Assembly (NCBI GenBank): GCA_903926695.1 | Contig: CAIYKK010000066.1 | Coordinates: forward strand, 1 to 11,632 | Reading direction: 5' to 3' | From: an uncultured Burkholderiales bacterium | Lineage (GTDB): Bacteria; Pseudomonadota; Gammaproteobacteria; Burkholderiales; Burkholderiaceae_C | DNA: 11,632 bases | Made by a program: the position numbers and the translations under genes | In this document: one piece after another, positions 1-5,633 of the stretch | Numbering within the stretch: the first letter of the stretch is position 1 | How the letters are laid out: each line of letters starts with the position of its first letter | Notes under the pieces: model-generated | The model's database searches: none | Told to the model about the DNA's origin: nothing | Seen by the model: the letters and a program-made list of their open reading frames with translations, nothing else

Positions 1-2
1 CC

Positions 3-434
3 AAGTCACACGGTTTTGAGGTCGCCGAGAGCCGAAGCGCTCTTTTCCAACAATCCGACGTGCTCAGCTTGCACCTGCGCCTCAAGGAAGAAACCGCTGG
101 CATTGTGCGGCTCGAAGACCTTGCGCGCATGAAACCCACCGCGCTGCTGGTCAACACCTCGCGCGCCGAGCTGCTCGAATCCGACGCGCTGATCGCCGCG
201 CTCAACCGGGGCCGTCCGGGCATGGCCGCCATTGATGTGTTTGAATCCGAGCCGATTTTGCAAGGCCATGCGCTGCTGCGGCTGGAAAACTGCATCTGCA
301 CGCCGCATATCGGCTACGTCGAGCAAGACAGCTATGAGATGTATTTCGGTGCCGCCTTTGACAATGTCCTGAACTTCATCAAGGGCACGCCGACCAACAT
401 CGTCAATCCGGGCGCGCTGCAGGTACGCCGCTAG
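3..434 (+). CDS. D-2-hydroxyacid dehydrogenase, C-terminal part (5' truncated by window edge)
   Basis: The reading frame is open from the left edge and encodes the last 143 residues of an NAD-dependent D-isomer-specific 2-hydroxyacid dehydrogenase (SerA/GyaR/PdxB superfamily). The fragment covers the second half of the Rossmann NAD-binding domain and the C-terminal return to the catalytic domain. All three family catalytic positions are visible: Arg in NTSRAELLES (fragment residue 54), Glu in DVFESEP (residue 83) and His in TPHIGY (residue 102). The substrate cannot be told from this part; 3-phosphoglycerate, glyoxylate/hydroxypyruvate and others are possible. A GTG at 60 lies inside the conserved SDVLSLHLRL stretch and is not a real start. 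The gene ends at TAG 432-434 and is followed by its own terminator, so it is probably not transcribed together with the tad genes. Confidence 0.93.
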   Translation, partial: KSHGFEVAESRSALFQQSDVLSLHLRLKEETAGIVRLEDLARMKPTALLVNTSRAELLESDALIAALNRGRPGMAAIDVFESEPILQGHALLRLENCICTPHIGYVEQDSYEMYFGAAFDNVLNFIKGTPTNIVNPGALQVRR

Positions 435-492
435 GCCCGGCGCAAGCCCTGTTCGCCCGCTGGGCAGCCTGAACCGCTGCTGATTCTCCCAA

Positions 493-511
493 GGGGCGCG
501 CCCTGCGCCCC
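493..511. other. GC-rich hairpin preceding the terminator
   Basis: GGGGCGC (493-499) pairs perfectly with GCGCCCC (505-511) around a 5-nt loop. No T-tract follows directly on either strand, so on its own it is not an intrinsic terminator. It may reinforce the terminator 9 nt downstream or protect the 3' end of the dehydrogenase mRNA. Confidence 0.5.
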
Positions 512-519
512 CACCCCCC

Positions 520-554
520 GCCGCAGTCCGTCCTGGTCTGCGGCTTTCTTTTTT
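520..554 (+). terminator. Rho-independent terminator of the dehydrogenase gene
   Basis: A perfect 7-bp GC-rich stem GCCGCAG (520-526) pairs with CTGCGGC (538-544) across an 11-nt loop. It is followed at once by TTTCTTTTTT (545-554). This is a textbook intrinsic terminator 85 nt after the dehydrogenase stop codon. It would insulate the tad locus from upstream transcription. Confidence 0.8.
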
Positions 555-684
555 CCCCAACATCCAGCGCGCTGCTTGCGGCCCCGCGCTGAGCGTAGCG
601 TTGCGTCCCGGTTTTTCTGGGCGTTTTGTCCTGCCATGTCCTCTCAAAGCAGGCGCTTTGTACCGCTCAAACAGGGATCAAATG

Positions 685-720
685 CTCATTCGCTGATTTT
701 ATGGTTTATTTATATTTAAC
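685..720 (+). promoter_or_regulatory. Candidate promoter of the tad locus
   Basis: A short AT-rich island in otherwise GC-rich DNA contains TATATT (711-716) as a possible -10 box. The only nearby -35 candidate is TTCGCT (689-694, 16-nt spacer), a poor match to TTGACA. The position, after the terminator and 40 nt before the first tad start codon, is right for the operon promoter. The exact boxes are a guess, and an activator-dependent promoter is possible. Confidence 0.3.
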
Positions 721-755
721 CCATCAGCAAGAGCGCCACCACCCCGGAGATAACT

Positions 756-899
756 GTGCGATTTTTAAATGATGCGCCGCATGGTTGGGTCGATTTTTTC
801 AGGGAAGAGTCCGGCGCTTTTTCGGTCGAGCATATTCTGATCGGGACGCTGATTGCCGTGGTTTTGACGCTTGTGCTTCTGGCGCTGAACAAGGATTAA
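756..899 (+). CDS. Small Flp-type prepilin-like protein (47 aa)
   Basis: GTG start at 756 with a good ribosome binding site GGAGA (746-750) 5 nt upstream; stop TAA 897-899. The 47-residue product reads like a miniature Flp prepilin. It has a charged, polar leader ending in REESG, then AFSVEHILIGTLIAVVLTLV and a short tail ending in LNKD. The type IVc prepilin cleavage pattern is present: Gly20 at -1, Ala21 at +1, Glu25 at +5, followed by an unbroken hydrophobic helix. The usual Tyr at +6 is His26. Cleavage after Gly20 would release only 27 residues, much shorter than normal Flp. The leader resembles that of the main pilin at 4222 (FFREESGAFSVE against SFSKEEDGAQVVE). The gene directly abuts the prepilin peptidase gene. 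It may be a minor pilin, a pseudopilin-like initiator or a peptidase partner; the role is inferred only. The coding call itself rests on start, ribosome site and motif together. Confidence 0.75.
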   Translation: MRFLNDAPHGWVDFFREESGAFSVEHILIGTLIAVVLTLVLLALNKD

Positions 900-1487
900 A
901 TGATGCAAGAATTTGATTCACTGCTGGAGCTTCTGCTCATGCTGCTAAAGGAGCCGCGCACCGGGGTTTTGTTTGGCCTTTTGCTGACGGCATCAGTGAC
1001 CGATTATTTCACCTACAAGATTCCGAACTGGCTCACCGTCGGCGGCATGCTGTTTGGACTGGTTTACGGCACCCTGTTTCCTTTCTCGGTGCAGCATGGT
1101 TTTTTAGGGGCTGCGGGCGGATTGCTGGTCGGTTTTTTCAGCACGATTCCCTTTTATGGGCTCAGGGTCATGGGCGCTGGCGATGTGAAGCTGATGGCAA
1201 TGGTCGGTGCCTGTCTGGGCGTGACGGACACTTTATATGCAGTCGTTTTTTCATTTATTGCTGGCGGCATGGCGGCACTGATATTTGCCTTGGTAAACCG
1301 TGCGCTTACGCAAATGCTGATCAATGTCAGAAATATCGGGCAGTTTTTTATGTTTACCGTGATCTCCGGCGTCGCGCCGCAGGCTGAGCTTGAGGTCAAA
1401 CACTCTATCGGCAAGCTGCCTTACGGAATCTGCATCGGCATCGGAAGTATGGCTTATCTGATTTCCCGGCAATTGGGATTGATCTGA
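900..1487 (+). CDS. tadV: Prepilin peptidase TadV/CpaA (A24 aspartic protease)
   Basis: A 195-residue polytopic inner-membrane protein of the type IV prepilin peptidase family A24, short form without the N-methylation domain, as is usual for Tad systems. The two catalytic aspartates are visible. Asp35 lies in VTDYFTYKIPN, the D-x6-PN type motif after the first membrane segment. Asp95 lies in GAGDVKLMAMVGACLG (the GxGDxK motif). It should cleave Flp and TadE-like prepilins after the leader glycine at the cytoplasmic face of the membrane. The stop of the upstream mini-pilin (897-899) is immediately followed by ATG 900, and a second ATG at 903 is equally possible. The ribosome site AAGGA (891-895) lies inside the pilin gene and gives better spacing (7 nt) to ATG 903. 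Translational coupling is therefore likely. The next gene starts 13 nt downstream. Confidence 0.95.
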   Translation: MMQEFDSLLELLLMLLKEPRTGVLFGLLLTASVTDYFTYKIPNWLTVGGMLFGLVYGTLFPFSVQHGFLGAAGGLLVGFFSTIPFYGLRVMGAGDVKLMAMVGACLGVTDTLYAVVFSFIAGGMAALIFALVNRALTQMLINVRNIGQFFMFTVISGVAPQAELEVKHSIGKLPYGICIGIGSMAYLISRQLGLI

Positions 1488-1500
1488 TTAAAGGACGGAA

Positions 1501-2337
1501 ATGAAAAATATAAAAGCCATCGGACTGTTATTTCTGGCGTTGATGATTGGCCTGGCCGCCGCCGTATATGCCGCCAACTGGGCGTCCAGGCAAAGCGCCA
1601 TTGCCTCGAACAAGGTCGTGGTGGCCGCCGTCGATATTGAGCTGGGCAGCAAGATTAATCCGCAAATGCTCGCCACCACCGACTGGCCCAGCGGCTCGGT
1701 GCCGCCCGGCGCGTTCGTGGACATCAAGGCGCTGCAGGACCGGGTGGTCAAGGTCAGCGTGCTGCGCGGCGAGGCGATTCTGGAGCGCAAGCTGGCGCCC
1801 GCCGGCACGCTGGGCGGCCTGTCCGCCGTGATTGCGGAAGGAAAGCGGGCCATGACGGTGCGGGTCAACGACGTGGTGGGCGTGGCTGGCTTTGCCCTGC
1901 CCGGCAATTACGTCGATGTGATGGTCAACGCCCAGCAGGACAAAAGCAAAGGCGAAGAGCCCCGGCAGATCAGCAAGACGGTACTGGAACACGTTTTGGT
2001 GCTGGCCGTTGCCCAGGAATCGGGCCGCGACGACACCAAGCCGAAGGTGGTCAGCGCCGTCACGCTGGAGCTGACGCTCGAAGACTCGGAAAAGCTCGAT
2101 CTGGCGCGCAGCGTCGGCACCCTCTCGCTGGTTTTGCGCAACCAGATCGACAAGCAAACCGTGGCCACCAGCGGCATCACCAAAAGCCAGCTTCTGGGCG
2201 ACAAACCTCTTCAGTCGATAGCCCTGAAGGTGGCCGCCCCGGTGAAAGCCAAAGCACATTTCACCCCGCCGATGGTGCCAGCGGCGGACTGCGTCGAGGT
2301 GATTCAGAACGGTTTGCGCACACTGAGTTGCTTCTAA
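1501..2337 (+). CDS. cpaB: Flp pilus assembly protein CpaB/RcpC
   Basis: A 278-residue periplasmic protein anchored by one N-terminal membrane segment (about residues 5-25). An SAF domain follows at about residues 38-101 (VVVAAVDIELGSKINPQ through LRGEAILERKLAP), then an RcpC/CpaB domain at about 110-230 with the characteristic GKRAMTVRVNDVVGVAGFALPGNYVDVM region (residues 114-141). CpaB works with the secretin as part of the periplasmic channel of Tad machines, and the SAF domain suggests contact with peptidoglycan or carbohydrate (family knowledge). The C-terminus carries two cysteines, Cys264 and Cys276, which could form a disulfide. ATG 1501 is preceded by AAAGGA. The gene sits between the peptidase and the secretin genes, the standard order. 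Confidence 0.95.
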   Translation: MKNIKAIGLLFLALMIGLAAAVYAANWASRQSAIASNKVVVAAVDIELGSKINPQMLATTDWPSGSVPPGAFVDIKALQDRVVKVSVLRGEAILERKLAPAGTLGGLSAVIAEGKRAMTVRVNDVVGVAGFALPGNYVDVMVNAQQDKSKGEEPRQISKTVLEHVLVLAVAQESGRDDTKPKVVSAVTLELTLEDSEKLDLARSVGTLSLVLRNQIDKQTVATSGITKSQLLGDKPLQSIALKVAAPVKAKAHFTPPMVPAADCVEVIQNGLRTLSCF

Positions 2338-2365
2338 ACCCACCGACAAGGAAGAAGGTTTCAAA

Positions 2366-3835
2366 GTGCATCCACATTACAAAACCCTGATGGCGCTGGC
2401 CATCGTGGCTTTGAGCGGCCAATCTTTCGGCCAGGTCAAGCCAGACGCCCAGCCGACGCCGCGTGCCGCCTCCGGCATCAAACCCTGCCAGTCGGTGATC
2501 GTGGACCCGCCAACCCATTTGACGCTGGGCAAGTCCCGTGTCATCAAGCTGGCGATCCCGGCGGCCCGCCTGCTCGTGGGCGGCCTGGCGTCCAGCCGTG
2601 TCGGTCGGCCCGTCGCGGTCAGCGAAAAAACGGGCGCTTCAGCCTCTTCGATGGGCGCTGCGCAGACCGGCCCCGACAGCGTGGCGGATCTGGAAATCAA
2701 CCTGCTCAGCCCGACCGAACTGTTTTTTCTGGGCAAAAAAACCGGCTCCATGAACGTGGTGCTGCAAAGCGCGGACGGGCGCTGCACGGTCAAAGATGTC
2801 ATCGTCACGATGGACCCGGACACGCTGCAGTCCAAGCTGACCGAGCTGATGCCCGAAGAAACCGGCATCAAGGTGCGGGCCGCTGAAAATGCCGTGGTGC
2901 TGACCGGCAAGGTCAGCGACGCCATCAAGCTCGACGAGGTGATGAGCCTGGCGGGCGCCTATGGCGACGGTAAAAAAGTCGTCAACATGCTGCGCATCAT
3001 GACGCCGCAACAGGTCATGCTGGAGGTCAAGATCGCCGAGGTCAGCAAGACGCTGCTGGACAAGTTCGGCGCCAGCGTCGGCCTGAACCGTGCGGGCAAC
3101 GGCGGCACCAATGTTTATACGCTGCTGTCGGGTTTTCTGAGCAACGGCGGTGGCCTGCTGCAGGCGCTGAAAATCGGCCGCACCACCGTCACCTTTGATG
3201 GACAAAAGGACGACGGCCTGGTGCGCATTCTGGCCGAGCCCAACATCATGGCCATCAGCGGCCAGGCGGCGAGTTTTCTCTCGGGTGGCAAGATTTTTAT
3301 TCCGGTGTCACAGGACAGCACCTCGGGGCGTCCCACGATCACGCTGGAAGAAAAAGAGTTTGGCATCGGCGTCAAGTTCACGCCGACTGTGCTGGACGGC
3401 ACGCGGATCAATCTGAAGATGATCTCGGAAGTGTCGGATCTATCGCAGACCGGCTCGCCCTTTACCACGGTCGGCGGCATGACCTCGGTGCTGCCTTCGC
3501 TGACAGTGCGCCGGGCCGACACCACGGTGCAGCTCAACGACGGCCAGAGTTTTGTCATTGCGGGGCTGATCAAAAACAACGTCACCGAAACCATCAAGCG
3601 CTTTCCCGGCCTGGGTGAAGTGCCGCTGCTGGGCGCGCTGTTTCGCAGTACCGAATTTCAAAAAGACCAGACCGAGCTGCTGTTTGTGATCACGCCGCGC
3701 CTGGTCAAACCGCTGGCACAGGTGCCCGTCCTGCCCACGGACAACCACGTCGTCCCCAGCCGCACCGAGGTGATTTTCGGCGGCAGCCTGGAAGGCGCTG
3801 CGCCTGCATCGATTTCCAGCCCCGCCGCCAAGTAA
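2366..3835 (+). CDS. cpaC: Outer-membrane secretin CpaC/RcpA
   Basis: A 489-residue type II/III-family secretin forming the outer-membrane pore for the Flp pilus. Order of parts: a Sec signal peptide (hydrophobic residues about 8-20, probable cleavage near residue 22), a pilus-formation N-terminal domain (about 42-150), a BON-like domain (about 150-210) and the secretin domain (about 285-447). The secretin domain contains LAEPNIMAISGQAASFLSGG and the C-terminal signature of VPLLGALFRS plus LLFVITPRLV. Start is GTG 2366 with AAGGAAGAAGG 8 nt upstream; no better ATG is in frame. The N-domain has about 30 extra low-complexity residues (roughly 73-103) between VGG and DSVADLEIN. It also has two cysteines (Cys41, Cys140) that could bridge. 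A 40-residue Pro/Ala-rich tail follows the secretin core. The downstream lipoprotein may act as a pilotin-like partner, but this is inference. Confidence 0.95.
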   Translation: MHPHYKTLMALAIVALSGQSFGQVKPDAQPTPRAASGIKPCQSVIVDPPTHLTLGKSRVIKLAIPAARLLVGGLASSRVGRPVAVSEKTGASASSMGAAQTGPDSVADLEINLLSPTELFFLGKKTGSMNVVLQSADGRCTVKDVIVTMDPDTLQSKLTELMPEETGIKVRAAENAVVLTGKVSDAIKLDEVMSLAGAYGDGKKVVNMLRIMTPQQVMLEVKIAEVSKTLLDKFGASVGLNRAGNGGTNVYTLLSGFLSNGGGLLQALKIGRTTVTFDGQKDDGLVRILAEPNIMAISGQAASFLSGGKIFIPVSQDSTSGRPTITLEEKEFGIGVKFTPTVLDGTRINLKMISEVSDLSQTGSPFTTVGGMTSVLPSLTVRRADTTVQLNDGQSFVIAGLIKNNVTETIKRFPGLGEVPLLGALFRSTEFQKDQTELLFVITPRLVKPLAQVPVLPTDNHVVPSRTEVIFGGSLEGAAPASISSPAAK

Positions 3836-3847
3836 GGAGACAACGCC

Positions 3848-4117
3848 ATGAACCACGCTGCCATCGCCCTGTTTTGTGCCCTGCTGGCGGGCTGCGCCTC
3901 CGTCACCCCCAACTACGACGCCAAGTTTGGCAACGCTGTGCGGGAAGCCAAGCTGAATATGACGATCAATCCCGAAGCCGGCAAAACGACGGATCAGGCC
4001 ACTGGCATGGATGGCAAATCAGCCAGGGAAACCATCATTCTTTATCAAGGCACTTATAAAGCGCCACCGCCAGCGGTCAACGTCATCAATATCGGGGGGG
4101 CCATTGGAGGCCAATAA
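3848..4117 (+). CDS. Small lipoprotein of the tad locus
   Basis: An 89-residue protein with a clear lipoprotein signal peptide: a hydrophobic stretch, then the lipobox LLAGC with the lipidated Cys at residue 16. The residue after Cys is Ala, so outer-membrane sorting is expected. The mature part contains NYDAKFGNAVREAKLNMTINPEA and GMDGKSARETIILYQGTYKAP, a pattern I recall from small proteins encoded beside Tad secretins in Burkholderiales. No defined function is known to me. Its place directly after the secretin gene suggests a secretin-associated factor, but it is not the larger TPR lipoprotein TadD and does not resemble CpaD. The ribosome site AAGGAGA (3834-3840) overlaps the secretin stop codon, so the two are closely coupled. 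Near the 3' end there is a run of seven G (4094-4100). Confidence 0.88.
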   Translation: MNHAAIALFCALLAGCASVTPNYDAKFGNAVREAKLNMTINPEAGKTTDQATGMDGKSARETIILYQGTYKAPPPAVNVINIGGAIGGQ

Positions 4118-4221
4118 ATTTTAAATCGGTATCAAAAGGAGGATTTATTTTCACTTAACTATCAAAAAATCCATCAATTTGGTTGATTTTTCATTTTTCA
4201 TTCATTTCAAGAGGTTACCCA
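4118..4221 (+). promoter_or_regulatory. AT-rich leader of flp
   Basis: A 104-base spacer, strikingly AT-rich compared with the genes before it, separates the lipoprotein gene from flp. It contains a near-perfect Shine-Dalgarno sequence AGGAGGA (4137-4143) with no usable start codon after it. It also contains a weak inverted repeat: AAAAATC (4165-4171) pairs with GATTTTT (4185-4191), or ATCAA (4173-4177) with TTGAT (4182-4186). A dedicated flp promoter or attenuator is plausible because the major pilin is usually made in large excess. No good -35/-10 pair can be named: TTCACT at 4150-4155 with ATCAAT at 4173-4178 is the best and is weak. Confidence 0.35.
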
Positions 4222-4428
4222 ATGAACAAGTTTCTCAGCACCGTGAACAATTCCATCCGCTCTTTTTCCAAGGAAGAAGATGGCGCCCAGGTCGTCGAGT
4301 ACGCGCTGATCATCGCGGTCGTGTCGATTGCCTTGGTTCTCGCCCTCAGCAAACTGACTGGAGCCACTGGCGGCTTCACATCCTTTGTCGCTCGCGTTGG
4401 AACCTGCCTGACTGGCACCTGCTCTTAA
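4222..4428 (+). CDS. flp: Flp major pilin (type IVc prepilin)
   Basis: A 68-residue prepilin, the structural subunit of the Flp pilus. The leader ends in KEEDG. Cleavage after Gly21 gives a mature pilin of 47 residues starting AQVVEYALIIAVVSIALVLA, with the obligatory Glu at +5 and Tyr at +6 followed by the hydrophobic assembly helix. The C-terminal part is Gly/Thr-rich and ends in VGTCLTGTCS. The two cysteines (62 and 67) could close a small loop, unlike many Flp pilins, which lack Cys. ATG 4222 is chosen over an upstream in-frame start at 4183 because AAGAGG (4209-4214) lies 7 nt before it and the resulting leader has normal length. The gene stands apart from its neighbours, with AT-rich spacers of just over 100 bases on each side and a strong stem-loop downstream, consistent with separate high-level expression. 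Confidence 0.96.
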   Translation: MNKFLSTVNNSIRSFSKEEDGAQVVEYALIIAVVSIALVLALSKLTGATGGFTSFVARVGTCLTGTCS

Positions 4429-4450
4429 GTTAATAAGAAGAACTGGCAGG

Positions 4451-4493
4451 GGGCAGTGGTTCGGTGATTTAAAAAATCATGAACCACTTGCCT
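4451..4493 (+). other. Long stem-loop in the flp-tadG spacer
   Basis: An almost continuous hairpin of about 19 bp. GGGCA (4451-4455) and GTGGTTC (4456-4462) pair with GAACCAC (4481-4487) and TTGCC/T (4488-4493, one bulged T). The inner arm GTGATTT (4464-4470) pairs with AAATCAT (4474-4480, one G-T pair) around an AAA loop. Only one G and one T are bulged. It starts 23 nt after the flp stop codon. No T-tract follows, so it is not a standard terminator. A 3'-end-stabilising or partial-termination structure that raises flp mRNA relative to the downstream genes is the most likely role (inference). Confidence 0.65.
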
Positions 4494-4531
4494 TGCTACC
4501 GTCACCTAATTAACCGGAAAGAAGCATTCTC

Positions 4532-5140
4532 ATGCGGATTGTTCTTCATTGCCACCAGCATGGCGCTGTGATTGTGATTGTGACTGTCTCACTGGTGCTG
4601 CTATTCCTGCTGGGATTCATGGGTGTTGCACTGGATTTTAATCGCCTGTTTATTGTCAAATCCGATCTTCAGGCCGCAATGAACAACTGCGCGCTGGCGG
4701 CTGCAAAAGAGCTTGATGGACAAAGTACAGCCTTGACGCGGGCCGCCAGCGCCGGGCAAACAGCCGGAAATACCAATAATGTCAATCTGCAGTCCAGCGC
4801 CTGGAGTAGCCAAAACAAGATTGCCAGCGCGAAAATCACCTTCAAAGACGCCTCTTATGTGGCAACCACAATTCCAGCGAATGCCAAATATGCCCAATGC
4901 CAGCATACAGAATCAGGAATAAAACTATGGCTACTGCACTCTATCGAGGTTTTTTCGGGAAATGCTGCAGATTATTCAAATAGCCAAAATTTCATAACCC
5001 TGGCAGTCGCCTCCCAAGTTAATACCAAAACCACCTGCCCGGTGAAAGCCATCCCCGATGAAATGCCTATAGAGTTCAAAGGCAATGCTGAAGCTGCCAA
5101 TGGCCTCATCGATTCGCCTATTTCTATCCTGCTTCATTAG
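4532..5140 (+). CDS. Short TadG-like pilus assembly protein
   Basis: A 202-residue protein with the N-terminal region typical of TadG-like Flp pilus proteins. A short basic/polar start (HCHQHGA) is followed by one hydrophobic segment (about residues 12-34), then ALDFNRLFIVKSDLQAAMNNCALAAAKELDG, the conserved stretch after the membrane anchor. It should be anchored in the inner membrane with the rest in the periplasm. Compared with TadG-like proteins of related bacteria as I remember them, which run to 350-450 residues, this one stops soon after the TTCPVKAIP region and so lacks most of the C-terminal half. Four cysteines are visible in the periplasmic part (53, 123, 169 and one near the N-terminus outside it at 7). 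ATG 4532 has GGAAAGAAG (4516-4524) 7 nt upstream. tadE follows after 8 nt. It could alternatively fill the role of TadF, which is otherwise missing. Confidence 0.85.
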   Translation: MRIVLHCHQHGAVIVIVTVSLVLLFLLGFMGVALDFNRLFIVKSDLQAAMNNCALAAAKELDGQSTALTRAASAGQTAGNTNNVNLQSSAWSSQNKIASAKITFKDASYVATTIPANAKYAQCQHTESGIKLWLLHSIEVFSGNAADYSNSQNFITLAVASQVNTKTTCPVKAIPDEMPIEFKGNAEAANGLIDSPISILLH

Positions 5141-5148
5141 TAACCGCC

Positions 5149-5616
5149 ATGAAAATTCATTCTAAAAGTAGCACACTGTTGGGAGCTTCAGCCGTCGAAT
5201 TTGCGCTGGTCCTGCCTTTTTTAGTGATCATTCTTTTTTTGACAATGGATTTTGGATTTATGGTTTACAACAAGGCGGTTATCACGAATGCCAGCCGGGA
5301 GGCTGCGCGCTACGGCACCGTATTAACTGCCATTCCGTGGTCAAGCGCCAGTGTGGCCGCAGTCGCATGCAGCTACGCCAAGAGCTCGCTCATCAGCACA
5401 AAAACCGGCACCCGCACCTCGACCTGCAGCGGAACCGCCGACCCGGCCATTAGTGTATTAAATACAAATGGAAATATTCCGCCAAACTTCGGCGACCCCA
5501 TCACCGTCACAATAATTTACCCCTACGCTGGATTTCTTCTGAACACCACCAACGCCTGGATGAGTAATACGACATTTCCCAGCCTGACTGCTGCCAGCAC
5601 CATGAATCACGAATAA
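5149..5616 (+). CDS. tadE: TadE-like pseudopilin
   Basis: A 155-residue TadE-family protein. The prepilin-like motif is LLGASAVEFALVLPFLVIIL: Gly12 at -1, Ala13 at +1, Glu17 at +5, Phe18 at +6. The tadV peptidase should therefore cleave it after Gly12, as shown for TadE and TadF in Aggregatibacter. After the hydrophobic helix comes the family stretch NKAVITNASREAARYGT (residues 41-57), then a variable domain with a pair of cysteines in the periplasmic part. The upstream ribosome site is poor, and the gene begins 8 nt after the previous stop, so translation is probably coupled. It acts as a minor pseudopilin required for pilus assembly (family knowledge). Confidence 0.92.
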   Translation: MKIHSKSSTLLGASAVEFALVLPFLVIILFLTMDFGFMVYNKAVITNASREAARYGTVLTAIPWSSASVAAVACSYAKSSLISTKTGTRTSTCSGTADPAISVLNTNGNIPPNFGDPITVTIIYPYAGFLLNTTNAWMSNTTFPSLTAASTMNHE

Positions 5617-5633
5617 AAAAACAGGTGAGCACC

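Larger units (their letters stand above)
435..755 (+). other. Intergenic region between dehydrogenase gene and tad locus
   Basis: About 320 bases without a convincing gene. The left half is very GC-rich and holds two successive hairpins (493-511 and 520-544), the second followed by a T-tract. The right half, from about 680, turns sharply AT-rich and contains the best promoter candidate for the downstream tad genes. A 27-codon frame starting with ATG at 636 has no ribosome binding site and no recognisable product. Confidence 0.7.

Noticed and set aside
6..647. Long minus-strand frame of 213 codons over the dehydrogenase end and intergenic region
   Set aside because: It is antisense to a gene with clear catalytic motifs, crosses the terminator, and its product (Arg/Gly/Gln-rich) shows no family features; GC-rich DNA readily gives such frames.
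636..719. 27-codon plus-strand frame MSSQSRRFVPLKQG... before the tad locus
   Set aside because: No ribosome binding site, no recognisable motif, and it overlaps the candidate promoter region.
1528..2364. 278-codon minus-strand frame opposite cpaB
   Set aside because: Antisense shadow of a convincing CpaB gene; the His/Arg/Gly-rich composition is typical of an antisense GC-rich frame.
4164..4191. Rho-independent terminator between lipoprotein gene and flp
   Set aside because: The inverted repeat is short, almost entirely A-T and has a long loop, so it is unlikely to terminate by itself; kept only as part of the leader description.
4179..4433. 84-codon plus-strand frame overlapping flp in another frame
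   Set aside because: The overlapping flp frame has the canonical prepilin motif and a ribosome site; this one has neither.
4443..4460. Sigma-54-like promoter (CTGGCA...GC) after flp
   Set aside because: The -12 TTGC element is not at the right spacing, and the sequence is accounted for by the stem-loop arm.
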